From the NCBI GenBank assembly GCA_902806595.1, contig CADCXC010000038.1, positions 2,108,001 to 2,172,000 of the forward strand: DNA of 64,000 bases, in the 5' to 3' direction. Under the pieces are notes generated by a model. It worked only from the letters and a program-made list of their open reading frames with translations. It was not told the DNA's origin and did not search any database. This DNA comes from Pyrenopolyporus hunteri. Its lineage: Eukaryota > Ascomycota > Sordariomycetes > Xylariales > Hypoxylaceae. The translations under genes and the position numbers were made by a program. This document shows, in pieces, positions 12,201-23,704 of this stretch. Numbering within the stretch: position 1 is the stretch's first letter; each line of letters opens with the position of its first letter.

Positions 12201-15200
12201 AGCAGAGGACGATCTTGATCTCGCGCTATATTACGTCCGTACTTTATCTAACGTATTCCGATGGGCTCCCGATGCATTCTGGGGGGTCCTCGCGACGAGG
12301 ATCATCGACGAGCCTAGTCAGAGCCTGATAGAAATAGGTGAGTTATTTCACTCGAGGGTTCTTGATATATTTACTAATAATATCTAGCGGGTACGGAAAA
12401 TAGCTTGTCTCTCCAGGAACTTTTCCTGCGTGTCTGCATGCGATGTATCGCCGGAAATCAGTTCCCAAGTGACAAGCAGATGCAGCTTCGGGTAGCTCAG
12501 CTTCACCGCAGCGCGCTGACTTTTCTTCACCAAATACTGCTAAACCCGTACGTAGAAGCGCTATCGCGTCTAAAACTCGAAGATGTTTTAATCGACCGAC
12601 TCGCCCAATCCCTCGGGGGGCCCGATCCATACATCCAAGTACTTCTACTTGATGTTACTTTTGACTCTCTTAAGCTTCGGGAAACGTTATCCACGGAGCC
12701 GCCATCATTACCGACTGGTGAAAAACGAACTTTGAACAACTACGCCTCCAGCAGTGTGCGTTTGTCTTCGACGTCTCTAGAGCGCATTTCCGAAGCTACG
12801 CCTCCGCCACCTTCGTTACTTAAATGTATCCAAGCCGGCCTCAGCTCGCCCAGCAGCCGACCTGTACTAGACAGTTGGGTGGGCTTCCTCACAGAGTGCT
12901 TGCCTCTGTATTCAGACTCTATCTTTCAGGTTCTCATACCTCTGGTAGAAACGCTCTGTGGCCAAGTAGCCAACGCCTTTAGCAACCTCCAGGAGACGTT
13001 CAAGAAGAACGGTAAATCGTCCGAGGGGGCAAACGCTCCGGAGTCAACCTTGATATCGTTACTCAATGCGCTCGAGCAAGTACTCGCGAAGGCACACGAA
13101 CAATTGCTGGCCGCGGAGGCTAGGATCCAGGTCGCAAAGAGTCCCGAACAACCGCAAGGATTCTTCGGGAACATGGTATCCGGAGTATTCAACTCGGATG
13201 CTCCTCAATCTCGAAGCGCGACCGCGAACGATAGGCTAACGGTCCTCCTTGCCTTCCAAGACGCCGTCCGGATATGTTTCAAGATTTGGTCCTGGGGGCA
13301 AGGAAGCGAAGCTGGTAATCTGGATACAGACTCGGCCTCGTCATTTAATTACACATCGTTACGCATGAGAAACCGGGCTAGACGCCTGCTAGAGCACGTA
13401 TTCGCTGTCGAAGCATTGGAATGCCTAGAGACGGTTGTCGACATCTGGCGGACCTCTCTAAGCGACCCCGATACTACTAAGCACCTGGAAGTATTCAACT
13501 TGCTCCCTGCCTTAGACGGTTCGCGGCCGAGGCATACCATTCCCGCCATCTTCAATGCGATATATAGTAGAGCAAACCCGAGCGCGTTAGAGACATCCAG
13601 GAAGTCGACATTGACCATCGAGTTACAAGATACCGATCTGGTCATCTTCCTAGTTGACTACGCTCGGTCTCTCGAAGACGACGCAATGGATGAAATCTGG
13701 CAAGACTGTATGATTTTCTTAAGGGACCTGCTGGGTAACCCGTTCCCGCACAGGCAAACGCTGCCGAGTCTTCTGGAATTCGCGGCAATCCTGGGCGAGA
13801 AAGTGGACAACACCAACTTCGGGGAGCAAAGGAAGATGCGAAGGGAACTCGGGGTATGTGTCTAATAATAGTCGGAAACTAAATTCGTCGCTAACACTGG
13901 ACTAGGATCTCTTCTTGCGGCTGTTGACGGCTATCTTTACTACGAGACCGACTTCCTTCACGGACGGGCCGTCGTCTTCCCAGACGGAAAAGTCGAAAGC
14001 TAGCGAACATCGCCTCCTATCGCCAGCAGAAAGAGCAGACGATATAGTCGGCATTTTATCCAGCATCGTCCCTAACTTACCTAAGATTCTTGTAGAGTCG
14101 GATCGTGTTCTAACGGCGGCGGGGGCTATTTCTACGAACGTCATCGGCCCGTCCATCCGCTCAAAGTCGTTCCCCGACACTATTTCTAAGAGCACTTTAA
14201 GGCTGCTTCAAGAGCTCACTAGACTTCCCGGAAACCAGAAAACTTGGAAGAAGGATATCGGCGATGCCTTCAACGACCCCAGATTCTTCAGCCTGTCCCT
14301 CTCTCTAGTAAGAAGCGAGTGGCTACCTCTATTGAAGCTCTGGACGGTTACAGACAAAGACCGTATGCCGGAGATAGTAGCCCGGATAACACCGCCCACG
14401 ACAGCCGGGATAGTGTTTGGAGTGGGTGCTACTTCAGCAAGGCTAGAAGCAGACCGCAAGACGCAGCTCAACTTGCGCCGCATCGCAGCTCTTATCCTCG
14501 CGTGCGACACGGATACTTTTGTCACAGACCTACCAACTATTCTCGAACGTATAATCGAGCTTCTAGCGGCGACTTCTACTTCCTCCCCCTCCTCGACCAC
14601 GCGCGCCGATATATACATGGTATTTCGGGCTCTAGTTCTCCGGACATCCGCCATCCATCTCGCGCCTCTATGGCCGACCATCAATGCGGAGCTGCACGCA
14701 GCTATATCGTCTGTCGCCGCGCCGGATAACAGCGTCTCCTCCGACACGTTTAGTAACATGTCCATATTACAAGCGTGTAAACTCCTCGACCTGCTCATCG
14801 CCGCAGCGCCGGACGACTTCCAGCTACATGAATGGCTCTTCGTTACGGACACCATCGACGCCATCTATCGGGCTCCCGACTACCAGCCGGTGGCGCTCGC
14901 CGATGAGTTGTCGGAGGAACTGGGTAATACAACATTCACCGGCACGGCGGTGGCGGCACTACAGACCGAGTCAGCAGCCGCGATAGCGACCGACGGCCCG
15001 CTACAGCGGAGGCCGCTCCTCGGCTATCCCGGAGGCATAAGCGACGAGCTAAGCGTGGACAGAAAGGATGAACTTGTCGCCAAGATATTGCGACCGTTCT
15101 TCGGACAGCTGAGCATCTACGCGTTCGAGTCCACATACGCCATGGGTTCGTTAGATAGCGAGATTTGCGTTGACAATCTCCTGAAGGACTTGTTCGATGA

Positions 15201-15225
15201 GCGGACAATCGTCAAGGCGCTGTAA
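9270..15225 (+). CDS. dop1: Dopey family protein DOP1, six exons
   Basis: Exons: 9270-9366, 9443-9570, 9640-12047, 12099-12337, 12388-13853, 13906-15225, giving 1885 aa with every junction in frame. Introns are 50-76 nt; the first has a perfect TACTAAC branch site and the fourth TACTAAT. Dopey proteins (yeast Dop1, Aspergillus DopA) are very large cytosolic proteins. They work with the Arf-GEF-like MON2 and the flippase Neo1 in endosome-Golgi traffic and, in filamentous fungi, in polarity and development. The N-terminal Dopey hallmark DKHYRKYASGVERALSLFD, then ADYISFLGRLLK, sits at residues 35-75. Joining exon 3 gives KTLVAKRLSQCLNPSLPSG and FIVGK-like helices of the N-terminal domain (for example ETSEDFDRTLKILERFK). 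The centre is HEAT-like. The C-terminal domain ends at SLDSEICVDNLLKDLFDE. The start was chosen at the ATG that reads directly into the hallmark exon. Confidence 0.95.
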
Positions 15226-15855
15226 TTGTAGTTGTACTCATAGCAATAGCGGAATGGGAAGTGTTGTATTAGATTCGAGTCGTGCGAAAATTTACCCGGA
15301 TGGTGCTAAGCGGTGAGTAGCTACGGCGAATAAAATGAATTACGATCGCTTCGTAAGGCTTTATATACTGCTAATATCGGCGTCATACGATACAACCTCT
15401 GAATTTCTAGGGAACGTAAGATAAAGTAGACTAATCCAGATGGTCCGAGATGAGAACTGCTCAACCCCTGGCCCCTTGGCGAACAACACGCGAAAGTCTA
15501 GTCTAGCGACTTCTCAGGGGAATTTTCAGCATAGTATATGTCACCAGAGCGTAAGATGCCACGAGATAGATAAAGTTACCTGCCCGTAGATTTGTAAATT
15601 CTAATGAGCACATTTTGCTTTTGGTCCCGAAGTATGAACCCAACCTCGTCCCGTTTTGTCCGCGGCTTGTTCCACATCGCATCCCTTGCTTGACCTTTTC
15701 GGCCTTTATATACATTTGCGCACGCGCTCGCCCGTCCCCTTTTGCATATCCCCATGCCATGCACCATAAACGACTTTCCGTACCTACCTTCACCCTCCCA
15801 TTCGTTCATCCTTACAACAAGTCAGTCAAGTAAGTCAATCCATCCAACAACCCCC
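15226..15855. other. Convergent intergenic, DOP1 / bZIP
   Basis: No gene seen. The short frames at 15500-15833 overlap one another on both strands and match nothing I know. CT-rich sequence from about 15690 runs into the 3' end of the bZIP gene. Confidence 0.5.
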
Positions 15856-17281
15856 TCAAATCCACCCCCCCTCCGAATACCCAGCCGGCACACCCACCGG
15901 CACCGCGCCCACACCCACGCCCACGCCCAAACCACTGCTCCCGACGCCCAGCCCCGCGCCCATGCCCACCCCCAGGCCGACATCGACCAGGGGGCGCGGC
16001 GGGCCGAGGACGCGCTCGAGCGCGCCGTCGAAGTCGGCGCGGGCGATGGCGGCGCCGTAGTGCACGCACCTCACGGCGGGGGCCAGCGCGCGGCGCACGC
16101 GCTCCAGCCGCGCGGCGTCCCGCAGCACCGCCGCCCCGCCCCCGTACAGCCGCGCCATCTCGAACCAGGCCTGCACCGGCGCCAGCTCCCCGGCCTCCCC
16201 CGGGTCCGGGTTGAGCGCCGAGGCGAGCCCGTACAGGCTCGCGAGCGAGAGGTCGCTCCCGCTGGACCCGGTGGTCGGGGGCGTGGGCCAGGAGGCGACG
16301 ACGACTTTGTTGGGGTTGGGGTTGGGGTTCGAGGCGCTGGCGTTGCTGTTGATGCTGGCGTGGTTGCTGTTGTGCGGGTGCGGGTGCGGGTGCGGGTGGT
16401 TGGGCGAGAATTGGAAGAGCGGGAGGCTGGGCGAGGGAGAGGCTTCTGCCAATGAGGCTTGCCGGTCTTTCTCGGCGGCGATCCGGTTCCAGGCTTCGGT
16501 TGGCGCGCTGCGGAGCGCCATCGAGCTGACCATGAGCGAGTGCCCGGTCTCGTTGGCCTCGGGGTCGTAGTCCGTGTGCGAGTAGTGCGTGGGGTGGAAG
16601 TGGTCCCAGCATACGTGTTCGAGGCTGTTAAGGGGGAGTCAACGGGTTAGACGACGAAGAAATTTTCAGAAACGGAGGGTGAGGAAAGGAGCCGTACGCT
16701 AGGATGAAGTTGATCGCCTGCTCGGTCTCCGCGTCCGACAACACGCGCGGGTTCCTCGGGTCGGCGTCCAAGAACCCGCCCGCGCTAGAAGACACGCGCC
16801 CGCTCGAGGCCGCGCTGCGCGAGGACCAGGATGACGAGGTGGGGATGCGGCGGACCTGGTAGACGGGGGCGTCGAGGGAGTCGGAGGAGCCGAGGAGGCT
16901 GACGGTGTACTCCGGGGGCTGGGGGGGCGTGTAGCCGAGGGAGACGGAGGCGAGGGCGGAGGGCGGGGCGACCTTCTCGATGATGCGGCGGCGGATGAGC
17001 TCGTTCTCGTCGCGGAGGGCGATGGTCTCGCGCTCCGTCTGCTCGATCAGGTCGCGCAGCTTGGCCACGTCCATCTCCAGCTGCTTGGTGTAGTTGACCT
17101 TGCGCTGGCGGTGCTGCTTCTGCGCCTTGCGGACCTGCTGCCGCCGCGCCAGCGCCTTGGCCTGCGCCGTCAGGTCCGACGGCTGCTCTTGGCTCTGGTC
17201 ATTGCCCTTCTTGGACCCTAGTTTGCGCGGCCGGCGGTCAGTCTCGACTAGCATGACAAGAGAAAGGGAGCAGGGCGGCAT
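15856..17281 (-). CDS. bZIP transcription factor with DUF3425 domain
   Basis: Two exons, 17281-16698 and 16624-15856, separated by a 73-nt intron (donor GTACGG, acceptor AACAG). The join restores the DUF3425 core INFILALEHVCWDHFHP, which neither exon shows alone. Basic region: residues 46-62 (RRQQVRKAQKQHRQRK). Zipper: residues 68-100, with heptad positions L68, L75, T82, L89, I96. DUF3425 covers about 190-275, followed by Gly/Pro/Asn/His-rich repeats (HPHPHPHPHNSNHASINSNA) and a last conserved helix GELAPVQAWFEMARLYGGG. Fungal proteins of this class are nuclear regulators, some of them of stress responses or secondary metabolism; the target here is unknown. The position normally occupied by the invariant basic-region Asn is Val50. 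GC content is very high. An alternative start at Met10 is possible. Confidence 0.88.
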
Positions 17282-17554
17282 GGGCCCTGGGGGAACGAGA
17301 GACGTGAGAAGAGTAGCTGAGCCAAGCGTTTTAGCTTAGGTAGGTAGACAACTTTCCGCGGGGCGCAGGTGGTGGGCGTGTATATACGACGCGACGAGAC
17401 GAAACCGAGATACGTGCTTATTATCTACTCGTCCTAGATGTCGGGAGGAACAGCATTGTATCATCTCGACCGGGTTCGCTACGTCCTTATACGTCTCTCG
17501 AGAGCCTCGACACTTCTTTACTGTGCTGCATTGCGACTCGCGGTCAAGGCCGCG

Positions 17555-17982
17555 CTACAAACGTGATTTCTTTAACCCAACCGATACTACCGCTTGGCAT
17601 ACACATATTTGTCTCAGCCCTATGACAAATACTCCCGGCCTGTTTAAGCCTAGAGGAGGGAGCGACATGATAAGGAGATGGCGGAAGAGATAAAGATATG
17701 TACGGGGTTGGTAAGAAGATAAGTAGGTATGTAGGTAGATATGTAAGATGATATGGAGATAAAAAGGTGGACGGGTGCGGATCCAACAGCATAACACATG
17801 AAACATTGACACATACCTATCGAGTGCTCGAGGGTGCTGGTCACGAATGTAATGTTCCTCGCCGCCTCCTTGGTCCGTTTCCAGTAGTCGGTAAAGGAAG
17901 GTCTTGAGCCGCTGCTTCGACTGCCGCGGGCATCTGCGGCGACGTGATCGGCCGTACCCTCTTCTGGCGGCGCGTCGGCCAT
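17555..17982 (-). CDS. Small hypothetical protein, two exons
   Basis: Proposed exons 17982-17817 and 17649-17555 joined by a 167-nt intron (donor GTATGT, acceptor CTCTAG), giving 86 aa. The first exon has good coding character: an Ala/Gly/Ser-rich start and then FTDYWKRTKEAARNITFVTS, which looks like a charged amphipathic helix. The second exon supplies LNRPGVFVIGLRQICV and ends soon after. I do not recognise a family. The first exon is better supported than the second, and a further exon or a different 3' end is possible. It lies head-to-tail behind RRN3 and before the bZIP gene on the same strand. Confidence 0.4.
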
Positions 17983-18972
17983 CTCTGTGTCTTCAAGCCG
18001 CTAAGCGTTAGCGGATATGCAAAAAGAAAAGTAAATGGCCGTCCAAGAACCCCACGACGCTAATGACGGGAGATTCCAGGGCGATGGTACGCTCGCAGGA
18101 GGTGGTAAGGGATTTTCGCCAGTCTTGGTTGCGGTGTGACTATCCGTATATCGAGTCAGGTATAAGCTTAGGTGTTTTCGGTATTCTTATTTGGGTTTGT
18201 GTTATTTTGGTAATATTTTGATAATATTTTGGTATTATTGGTGATATTGGTATATTGGTATATTGAAAAAGATGCTTGACAAGTAAGCACAGGCGGCGGC
18301 GTGGGGCTCTCTTCGCGCTTCCAACCAGGGGTGGCGTCAAGAACCGTCTACATTGATGTATTTGGAATCATCCATCTCCTCTTCCGGCGACGACCCGAAA
18401 TCTTCGCTTGACGATCACGAGAAGCCCCCAACGGCGTAATGGGAAGTCTTGATTTAACAAATCAACTCCAAATTAATTCTTTTTTTTTCTTACATCTACC
18501 TAGTTATTAGGTGCCTTAGGTATTTGCATTAGTCGACGGGGATCAGCCATTATCATAACTAGATAGTCTAAACTGTTGGGTTGCGTTATGCCTGCAATAA
18601 CTGTGATCAACGGCGTCAATTTGTGGACATGATATTTGTAGACATAATCTACGAAACGAAAACAAAAAAGCGAGTGGTGATATGCGGGCCCACACGATAG
18701 GATAGCTTCAATATTATTACTATTATCCGTTTCTTTTTTCGGCCGCTGACAGATTCGGAAGCATTAATACACGGGGGAAATTACAGCCGACGCCCACGAA
18801 AACGAAAAAGAATATCAAATCAATACCTCCGGCCGCATGTGGCCGAATACGGACTCCGTAAATACAGGTATCATCCCTTTTTTTTTTGTCCAGCCCATCC
18901 GTGCCCAAATGCCAAATACCAACGCCGATCGAATGCATGCCGTTATATCAACACAGACGCGGGAGCCTTGGC
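17983..18972. other. Intergenic, moderately AT-rich
   Basis: No gene seen. Around 18170-18260 is a low-complexity AT-rich run (repeated GGTAATATT / GGTATATT). A poly-T run is at 18479-18489 and another at 18878-18887. It contains the promoter of the small gene ending at 17555 and the 3' flank of RRN3. Confidence 0.5.
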
Positions 18973-21051
18973 CTACTCGTCCTCGTCGCCCTCGACATCT
19001 GTGGCCGTATCCTCGTCCACCTCCTCGTTCTCCCCGTCCTGTTCCTCTTCCTCGCTATCGTCATCATCCCGCTCGTCTCGGTCGAGCCCCGGGATGGGCC
19101 GCCACTGTAAGTAATCCCCTTCGACCCATCGCTTACTCACCGGGAGCTGGTACGGGTCGAATGGGAAAAAAGATCCCAGCTGTTGCCAACTTTCATCGTT
19201 CATATCAAAGGACAGGTCGCGCAGGGCACCTCCACTAGAGTACGCCCCTGCGGAGAACTGTGATAGACGCAGTCGTTTGTTCGACTCGATGGTCGGGTAC
19301 ACGTACATGAATCCAAACCGATGGGCGAGCTTAGCGAACTGCTCGACTATGGCTGCCGAGCACACTTTCAAGGGGTTTAGTTTGGAATGGATGTTGCGCC
19401 GCATGATGTCTTTGATCTCCGGTTCCCATTCGATCTCTTGACCTAGATATGATGAGAGGTCGTCTCTATCAACTTCCTCCGGCACCGACCTGATAAGATC
19501 CGGCCACCGGAAGCAGAAGACATACATCAATGCTTGCACCAGCGCGTAAAACGGCGCATACCGACGGACGTCGGGCCCACGGCATGAGACCTCGTACACG
19601 GCGCGCATCTGATCTAAGTGAAAGCCTAGAACCTCGAAGATCTTAACGACTATGTGGCCTGGTACGTGCGCGCCACGAGCGACGAAACTCGCCAGATAGG
19701 CGGACGCTGCCTGCTGTAAGATCAACGGGCGCTGCGACTCGAAAGCAATGTTGATGCAGGTGCCGCAGAACGCGTCCATAAGCCTCTCGGAACGCTGGCC
19801 AAAATGGAAGATCAGGAACTGAGTGTGCCTTGACTTGATCGTAGGTAGTATGAGGTTAGAGAACTCGGATAGTAGGTCCTCGAATGCCTCCAAAGCTTCG
19901 TCCGATTCCGGATCCTCGAAGCTCGGCGTATAAAGTTCGAAGAGGGTATCGAGGATGGAATCCATCTTTTCAATGTTATCTTTGGCAGTCTTGACGCGCG
20001 AGTATTCGTCATCTTCGGACTCGTCGCTGTCTACGGACTCGGCGTCGCTCTCGTCCGACTCTTCCTCGCCTTGGTTCCCGTTTTCGCGAGAGGACTTGAG
20101 AGCCATCGCAACCATCGCGGCAAGCCTGTCATCCATGTCGTCGAGGTCCATCTGCATTTCCACGTCGATCTTAACCAGTCGGCTGATGATGATATCCATT
20201 ATCTCGCTCTTCAGATCGGGGCAGTATGTGCGCACCTTCAGTATATTATCGACGTAGGCGAGGTGCATGCGTTTCGGCTCGTCGTGGAAGGGGTATTTCG
20301 TAGCGATGAGGTGCTCAAGAATGGGCTTGGCGGCGGGAAACAATTGTATTAGGTAGCGTAGGGCAACATGTAACCTCTCTTGCACGGCGTCCCGGCTGAC
20401 GCTGGGGTAGTTCGAGACAGCCCATTCGGAAGGCCGAGAATCAGTAAATCTTTCTACGATTGATGACAGGATTTGTGTGAGACGGGCGCCTTGCGCGCTG
20501 GCGAGAGCTGCCAGAAATTGGACGTAGACCTTAGCAAATTGCTCGTCCCTTCCAAGCCATTGGCATTGCAAGACGCTCTTGACCAGGCCGTCGCATGATC
20601 TCCCTAGACGAGGTGAGAAGCTAGCAAGCGAGACTAGGTAGACCTTAAGTTCCTGGCGCCGTCTCGCTGGTAAAGTAGGGTCCGTATCTTCATCTTCGTC
20701 GTCGTCGTAGGACGCCTGCTTACCAGACAGCGTCTCCTTTAGTATGTCGTAGTCTTCGTCGTCCCCCTGATCATGACGGTCCAGGGCTTTTCTAATCTCC
20801 TGCTTGATCTCCTCGACCGATCGTGCTCCGATCTCGTGAATCTCGATATTGTTCAAGTCGAATTCTACTTTCTGGCGCTTTCGGGGGCTCTGCGGACTAC
20901 TCATAGTATCATCGTCGAGTCCGGCTTCGTCGCTAGACCTTCTAGTGCCGAGTAAAGTTGACGACGACTTCAGAATAGGCTTCAGCGCTGTGGTCGCCTT
21001 CACAGGGGGCCGAGCGAGCTGCGGGGTGGCGCTTGTCATAGCGGGAGGCAT
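18973..21051 (-). CDS. rrn3: RNA polymerase I initiation factor RRN3 (TIF-IA)
   Basis: A single-exon gene of 692 aa. RRN3 binds the RNA polymerase I stalk and recruits the initiation-competent enzyme to the rDNA promoter-bound core factor; it is a growth-controlled, nucleolar factor. The body from about residue 130 is a HEAT-repeat fold. Family segments visible include LVSLASFSPRLGRSCDGLVKS, a long acidic loop at about 328-350 (EEESDESDAESVDSDESEDD) that matches the serine-rich acidic loop of the family, and VLGFHLDQMRAVYEVSC with the PFYALVQALMYVFCFRW block after it. NPLKVCSAAIVEQFAKLA follows. The C-terminus is another acidic tail (DDDSEEEEQDGENEEVDED). Residues 50-65 contain KRQK, a possible nuclear localisation signal. 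Start: first ATG; Met5 is also possible. Confidence 0.95.
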   Translation of the reverse strand: MPPAMTSATPQLARPPVKATTALKPILKSSSTLLGTRRSSDEAGLDDDTMSSPQSPRKRQKVEFDLNNIEIHEIGARSVEEIKQEIRKALDRHDQGDDEDYDILKETLSGKQASYDDDEDEDTDPTLPARRRQELKVYLVSLASFSPRLGRSCDGLVKSVLQCQWLGRDEQFAKVYVQFLAALASAQGARLTQILSSIVERFTDSRPSEWAVSNYPSVSRDAVQERLHVALRYLIQLFPAAKPILEHLIATKYPFHDEPKRMHLAYVDNILKVRTYCPDLKSEIMDIIISRLVKIDVEMQMDLDDMDDRLAAMVAMALKSSRENGNQGEEESDESDAESVDSDESEDDEYSRVKTAKDNIEKMDSILDTLFELYTPSFEDPESDEALEAFEDLLSEFSNLILPTIKSRHTQFLIFHFGQRSERLMDAFCGTCINIAFESQRPLILQQAASAYLASFVARGAHVPGHIVVKIFEVLGFHLDQMRAVYEVSCRGPDVRRYAPFYALVQALMYVFCFRWPDLIRSVPEEVDRDDLSSYLGQEIEWEPEIKDIMRRNIHSKLNPLKVCSAAIVEQFAKLAHRFGFMYVYPTIESNKRLRLSQFSAGAYSSGGALRDLSFDMNDESWQQLGSFFPFDPYQLPVSKRWVEGDYLQWRPIPGLDRDERDDDDSEEEEQDGENEEVDEDTATDVEGDEDE

Positions 21052-22219
21052 AGGGATTCGTATACTCGGTCCTACAAACTTATCGTTGCTTGCATAGGTC
21101 TAAGTCACCGTAGACTCACTCGTGCGCTGCTCTGGCATGCTGACCTCGGTGCCGCGCTGCCTATTGTAAAGTCGCTAGATTGACGAGGCTGCAGTGAAGA
21201 TGAAAAGGATACCGAAGAAAAAAAAAAAAGCAAGATGATAAAATTTCAAAGTTTCTAACACCCACAGAAAAAAGCAGGGGTCTACGTACACTAGGTACCT
21301 ATGTACCCCATATTTGGATTGGAGGGGTAACGACGACTTGTCGCGTGTGGTCCGTGCATGCGATTCTCGACTGTTACCTAAGCACCTGCAATTACCTAGG
21401 TACATAGCAGGTGCCTAGTAGGTACATAATTATTGCTATACCTTGCGCGTATGTATAATACCTGTGTATAGAGCTTAGACCAATCAGCCATCGCCTAGAC
21501 TACAGCTTCATAGACTTACACAGACCTTACATATCAATACGATATCGTGCTACAACGGATACGATGACCATGACGTTCTTTCTCGCTAATAAGCAAATTG
21601 CGCATCATTGCTACCGAATAGTAAAAAAATCAATTTCCCACAAGACACACAACCTAAGATACCTGGATCACTTCTGAAGAAGTAGGGGCCAACCATTAAT
21701 AACCATTATATCGGCTAACACAATAAACACAACGGGTTTATACGGTGAATCCGTTCCTCGACTCAATGAAATAGTGCTATATAGGTAGCTTGCGATGCTT
21801 CCGGCATTGGGCTGTTCTCCAATGCTCGCAGAGCTAGAATAAACTGCCGAACTAAAGCTGACGCAGAATCTCAAGACTGATCCTGAGAACGCAGAACCGA
21901 ATAGGGGTGAACGCCTCGGGGAATCTATCGAACTGAATAAAATAAAAAAAAAGTGCGAAACCAGATCCTTTTTACGCGTGTTCCTTCCTCCCTCTGCCAT
22001 CCGATGCCGCTTCATATACAGGGGCAAAAGACACGCACTCATCCCTGATCTAAAGAGACCAATCTGTGGGGGGGTAAATGCGCCGAACCCTCTTCAATCC
22101 CAATACTTATACACACTTGAAGGTAGCGTCGACTGTTCCATAGTTAACCAGAGATTAGAAGCGGGCCAAGATAACATTAACACAGCCCATCTTTCATCCG
22201 CGGACGCTAGGCGCGAGAC
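21052..22219. other. Intergenic, RRN3 promoter and hapC 3' flank
   Basis: About 1.2 kb without a supported gene. Contains a 12-A run (21222-21233) and clusters of the TAGGTACC/TACCTAGG motif at 21292-21304 and 21395-21425. Confidence 0.5.
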
Positions 22220-23344
22220 TTAATAGGTCTCGCCGGCCGCGCCGTTATGACTGGGCTGGGTGTAAATGTAGCCTTCATTCGATTCACCGATACCGCCGGT
22301 CCCGTCGCCCCCCTGGAAGCCAGATGCCCCAGCAGCGCCGGATCCGCTGGGGGCGCCTGCTCCGTAGCCTTGACTGTTCGGCCTGTTTTGTTGGTTCTCA
22401 CCCCGGTTCGACTGAGACTGCTGGTCATTGGTTAGCGCCGCTCGTAAGCGAGGTCTGGCACACCCGTGGTGTGCGAGCCTCGAAGCAAGGGAGCACGGTA
22501 GAAACAGTACCTCTCGGTATTTGGATAGGTAAATCTTCAATGCCTCCGCATAATTCTCGAACCCTAGCGATGTCATCGCGAATAGGATATCCTCGCCATT
22601 GACCGTTTTCCTCTTCTCCTGGTGGCATTTCTCCGACGCTGTGTACGGTGTCAGCCTCCCGCTCACATCAGGGGAGAAGGGTAACATGTAAGATGAAAGA
22701 CGGGAAAAGTAAAAGAGAGGGAGAAAGAAAAAACAGGAGGACGCGCTCACCTTCGCTCGTGATAAAGGAGATGAACTCGCTGACGCACTCCTGCATACAC
22801 TCCTTTGCCTCCTTCGCAATCTTGGCGTTCTCGGGCAAAGCAGTTTTCATGATTCGGGCGACTGGAGCGAAGTTCCGTATGTTAGCATCATAAACATCAT
22901 ATCTGTCGGTTTTGGAAGCGCGAGGCGCTTCCGGCGACTTAGAGGACGAATCGTGAGACATGGGCACCTTCTGCTGATGCGCGGCTGTCTCGAGCTAAAA
23001 GGGGGGGCCCATGAAGCACCAATTGACGGACGCGCCGCGGTCAGAGCTCCGCAGAAGCGATCGCTCTATGGCTCTGTGGCTCTATGGCTCTACGGCTCTT
23101 CGAAAAGCTTGCAGGCCAGGACCCAAAAGCAGACTCGGGCGCACCAAATCAGAGACAAGAGTCGGAGGGAGGGTCTCAACTTACCATTGGCTATGGGCAA
23201 CCATCGATCCTGCTCTTTTACCTCGAACTCGTTGTAGAGGCTAGAGCCGTGTGGGTCCTGAGGGTCGTTCATTTGTGCTTCATCGTCGGGTGACTGTACA
23301 CCTGGCTCGACGTCCTTAGGAGGAGATTGGGGGGAGTCCGACAT
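22220..23344 (-). CDS. hapC: CCAAT-binding complex subunit HapC (NF-YB/HAP3)
   Basis: Four exons: 23344-23185, 22861-22751, 22638-22511, 22420-22220; 199 aa, all junctions in frame. With HapB and HapE the protein forms the CCAAT-binding complex, and with HapX it controls iron and redox genes. The histone fold is rebuilt exactly by splicing: [11 protein letters not shown] (exon 1), [19 protein letters not shown] ... [14 protein letters not shown] (exon 2), [20 protein letters not shown] with [22 protein letters not shown] (exon 3). The exon 4 tail is Gln/Asn/Gly-rich ([14 protein letters not shown]), as in other fungal HapC. The first intron is long for this genome (323 nt) and contains a stop-free in-frame stretch running into exon 2; see findings. 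Introns 2 and 3 are 112 and 90 nt. A GCTAAC branch site precedes exons 2 and 4. Confidence 0.96.
23064..23099. repeat. Imperfect 8-bp tandem repeat in hapC intron 1
   Basis: Four and a half copies of CTCTATGG-like octamers (CTCTATGG, CTCTGTGG, CTCTATGG, CTCTACGG) lie inside the first hapC intron. Confidence 0.8.
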
Positions 23345-23704
23345 ATTTGGCTACCTGCAGCGGGTGGTAGCTTCTTGTAAAATTTTCTTGGACTGCCAGC
23401 TCGCACAGCTGGTTACAAGGTAGAGATGATGTGTCCCTGCCTCTGACACGTTGCAAGTGGTAGGGCTTGCAATGAGCGCGGCTTAGCTGCAGACGAGTGC
23501 GTCAACTGCGTCAATCCTGCCCTGTCGCGCGGGTCCCAGAATTACGGCCTAGAGCTATTTACTTGTCCCGCTGGCACGCCCTGTTCGTGAACTTCAGGCT
23601 ATGACGGAATCTGCAGCGGGCGCGGCGGGCGGGCAGGCGGGCAGCGAGCAGCAGTGTACGGGACGTGTGGATGGGATGTGTATGCAGCAAGCCTGGCGGG
23701 GGGG

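Noticed and set aside
14208..14864. 218-codon minus-strand frame opposite DOP1
   Set aside because: Antisense shadow of a well-supported Dopey exon; Arg/Ser-rich with no family match.
15812..16612. 266-codon minus-strand frame and a 237-codon plus-strand frame over the bZIP 3' exon
   Set aside because: GC-rich shadows; the neighbouring frame continues the DUF3425 domain across a good intron.
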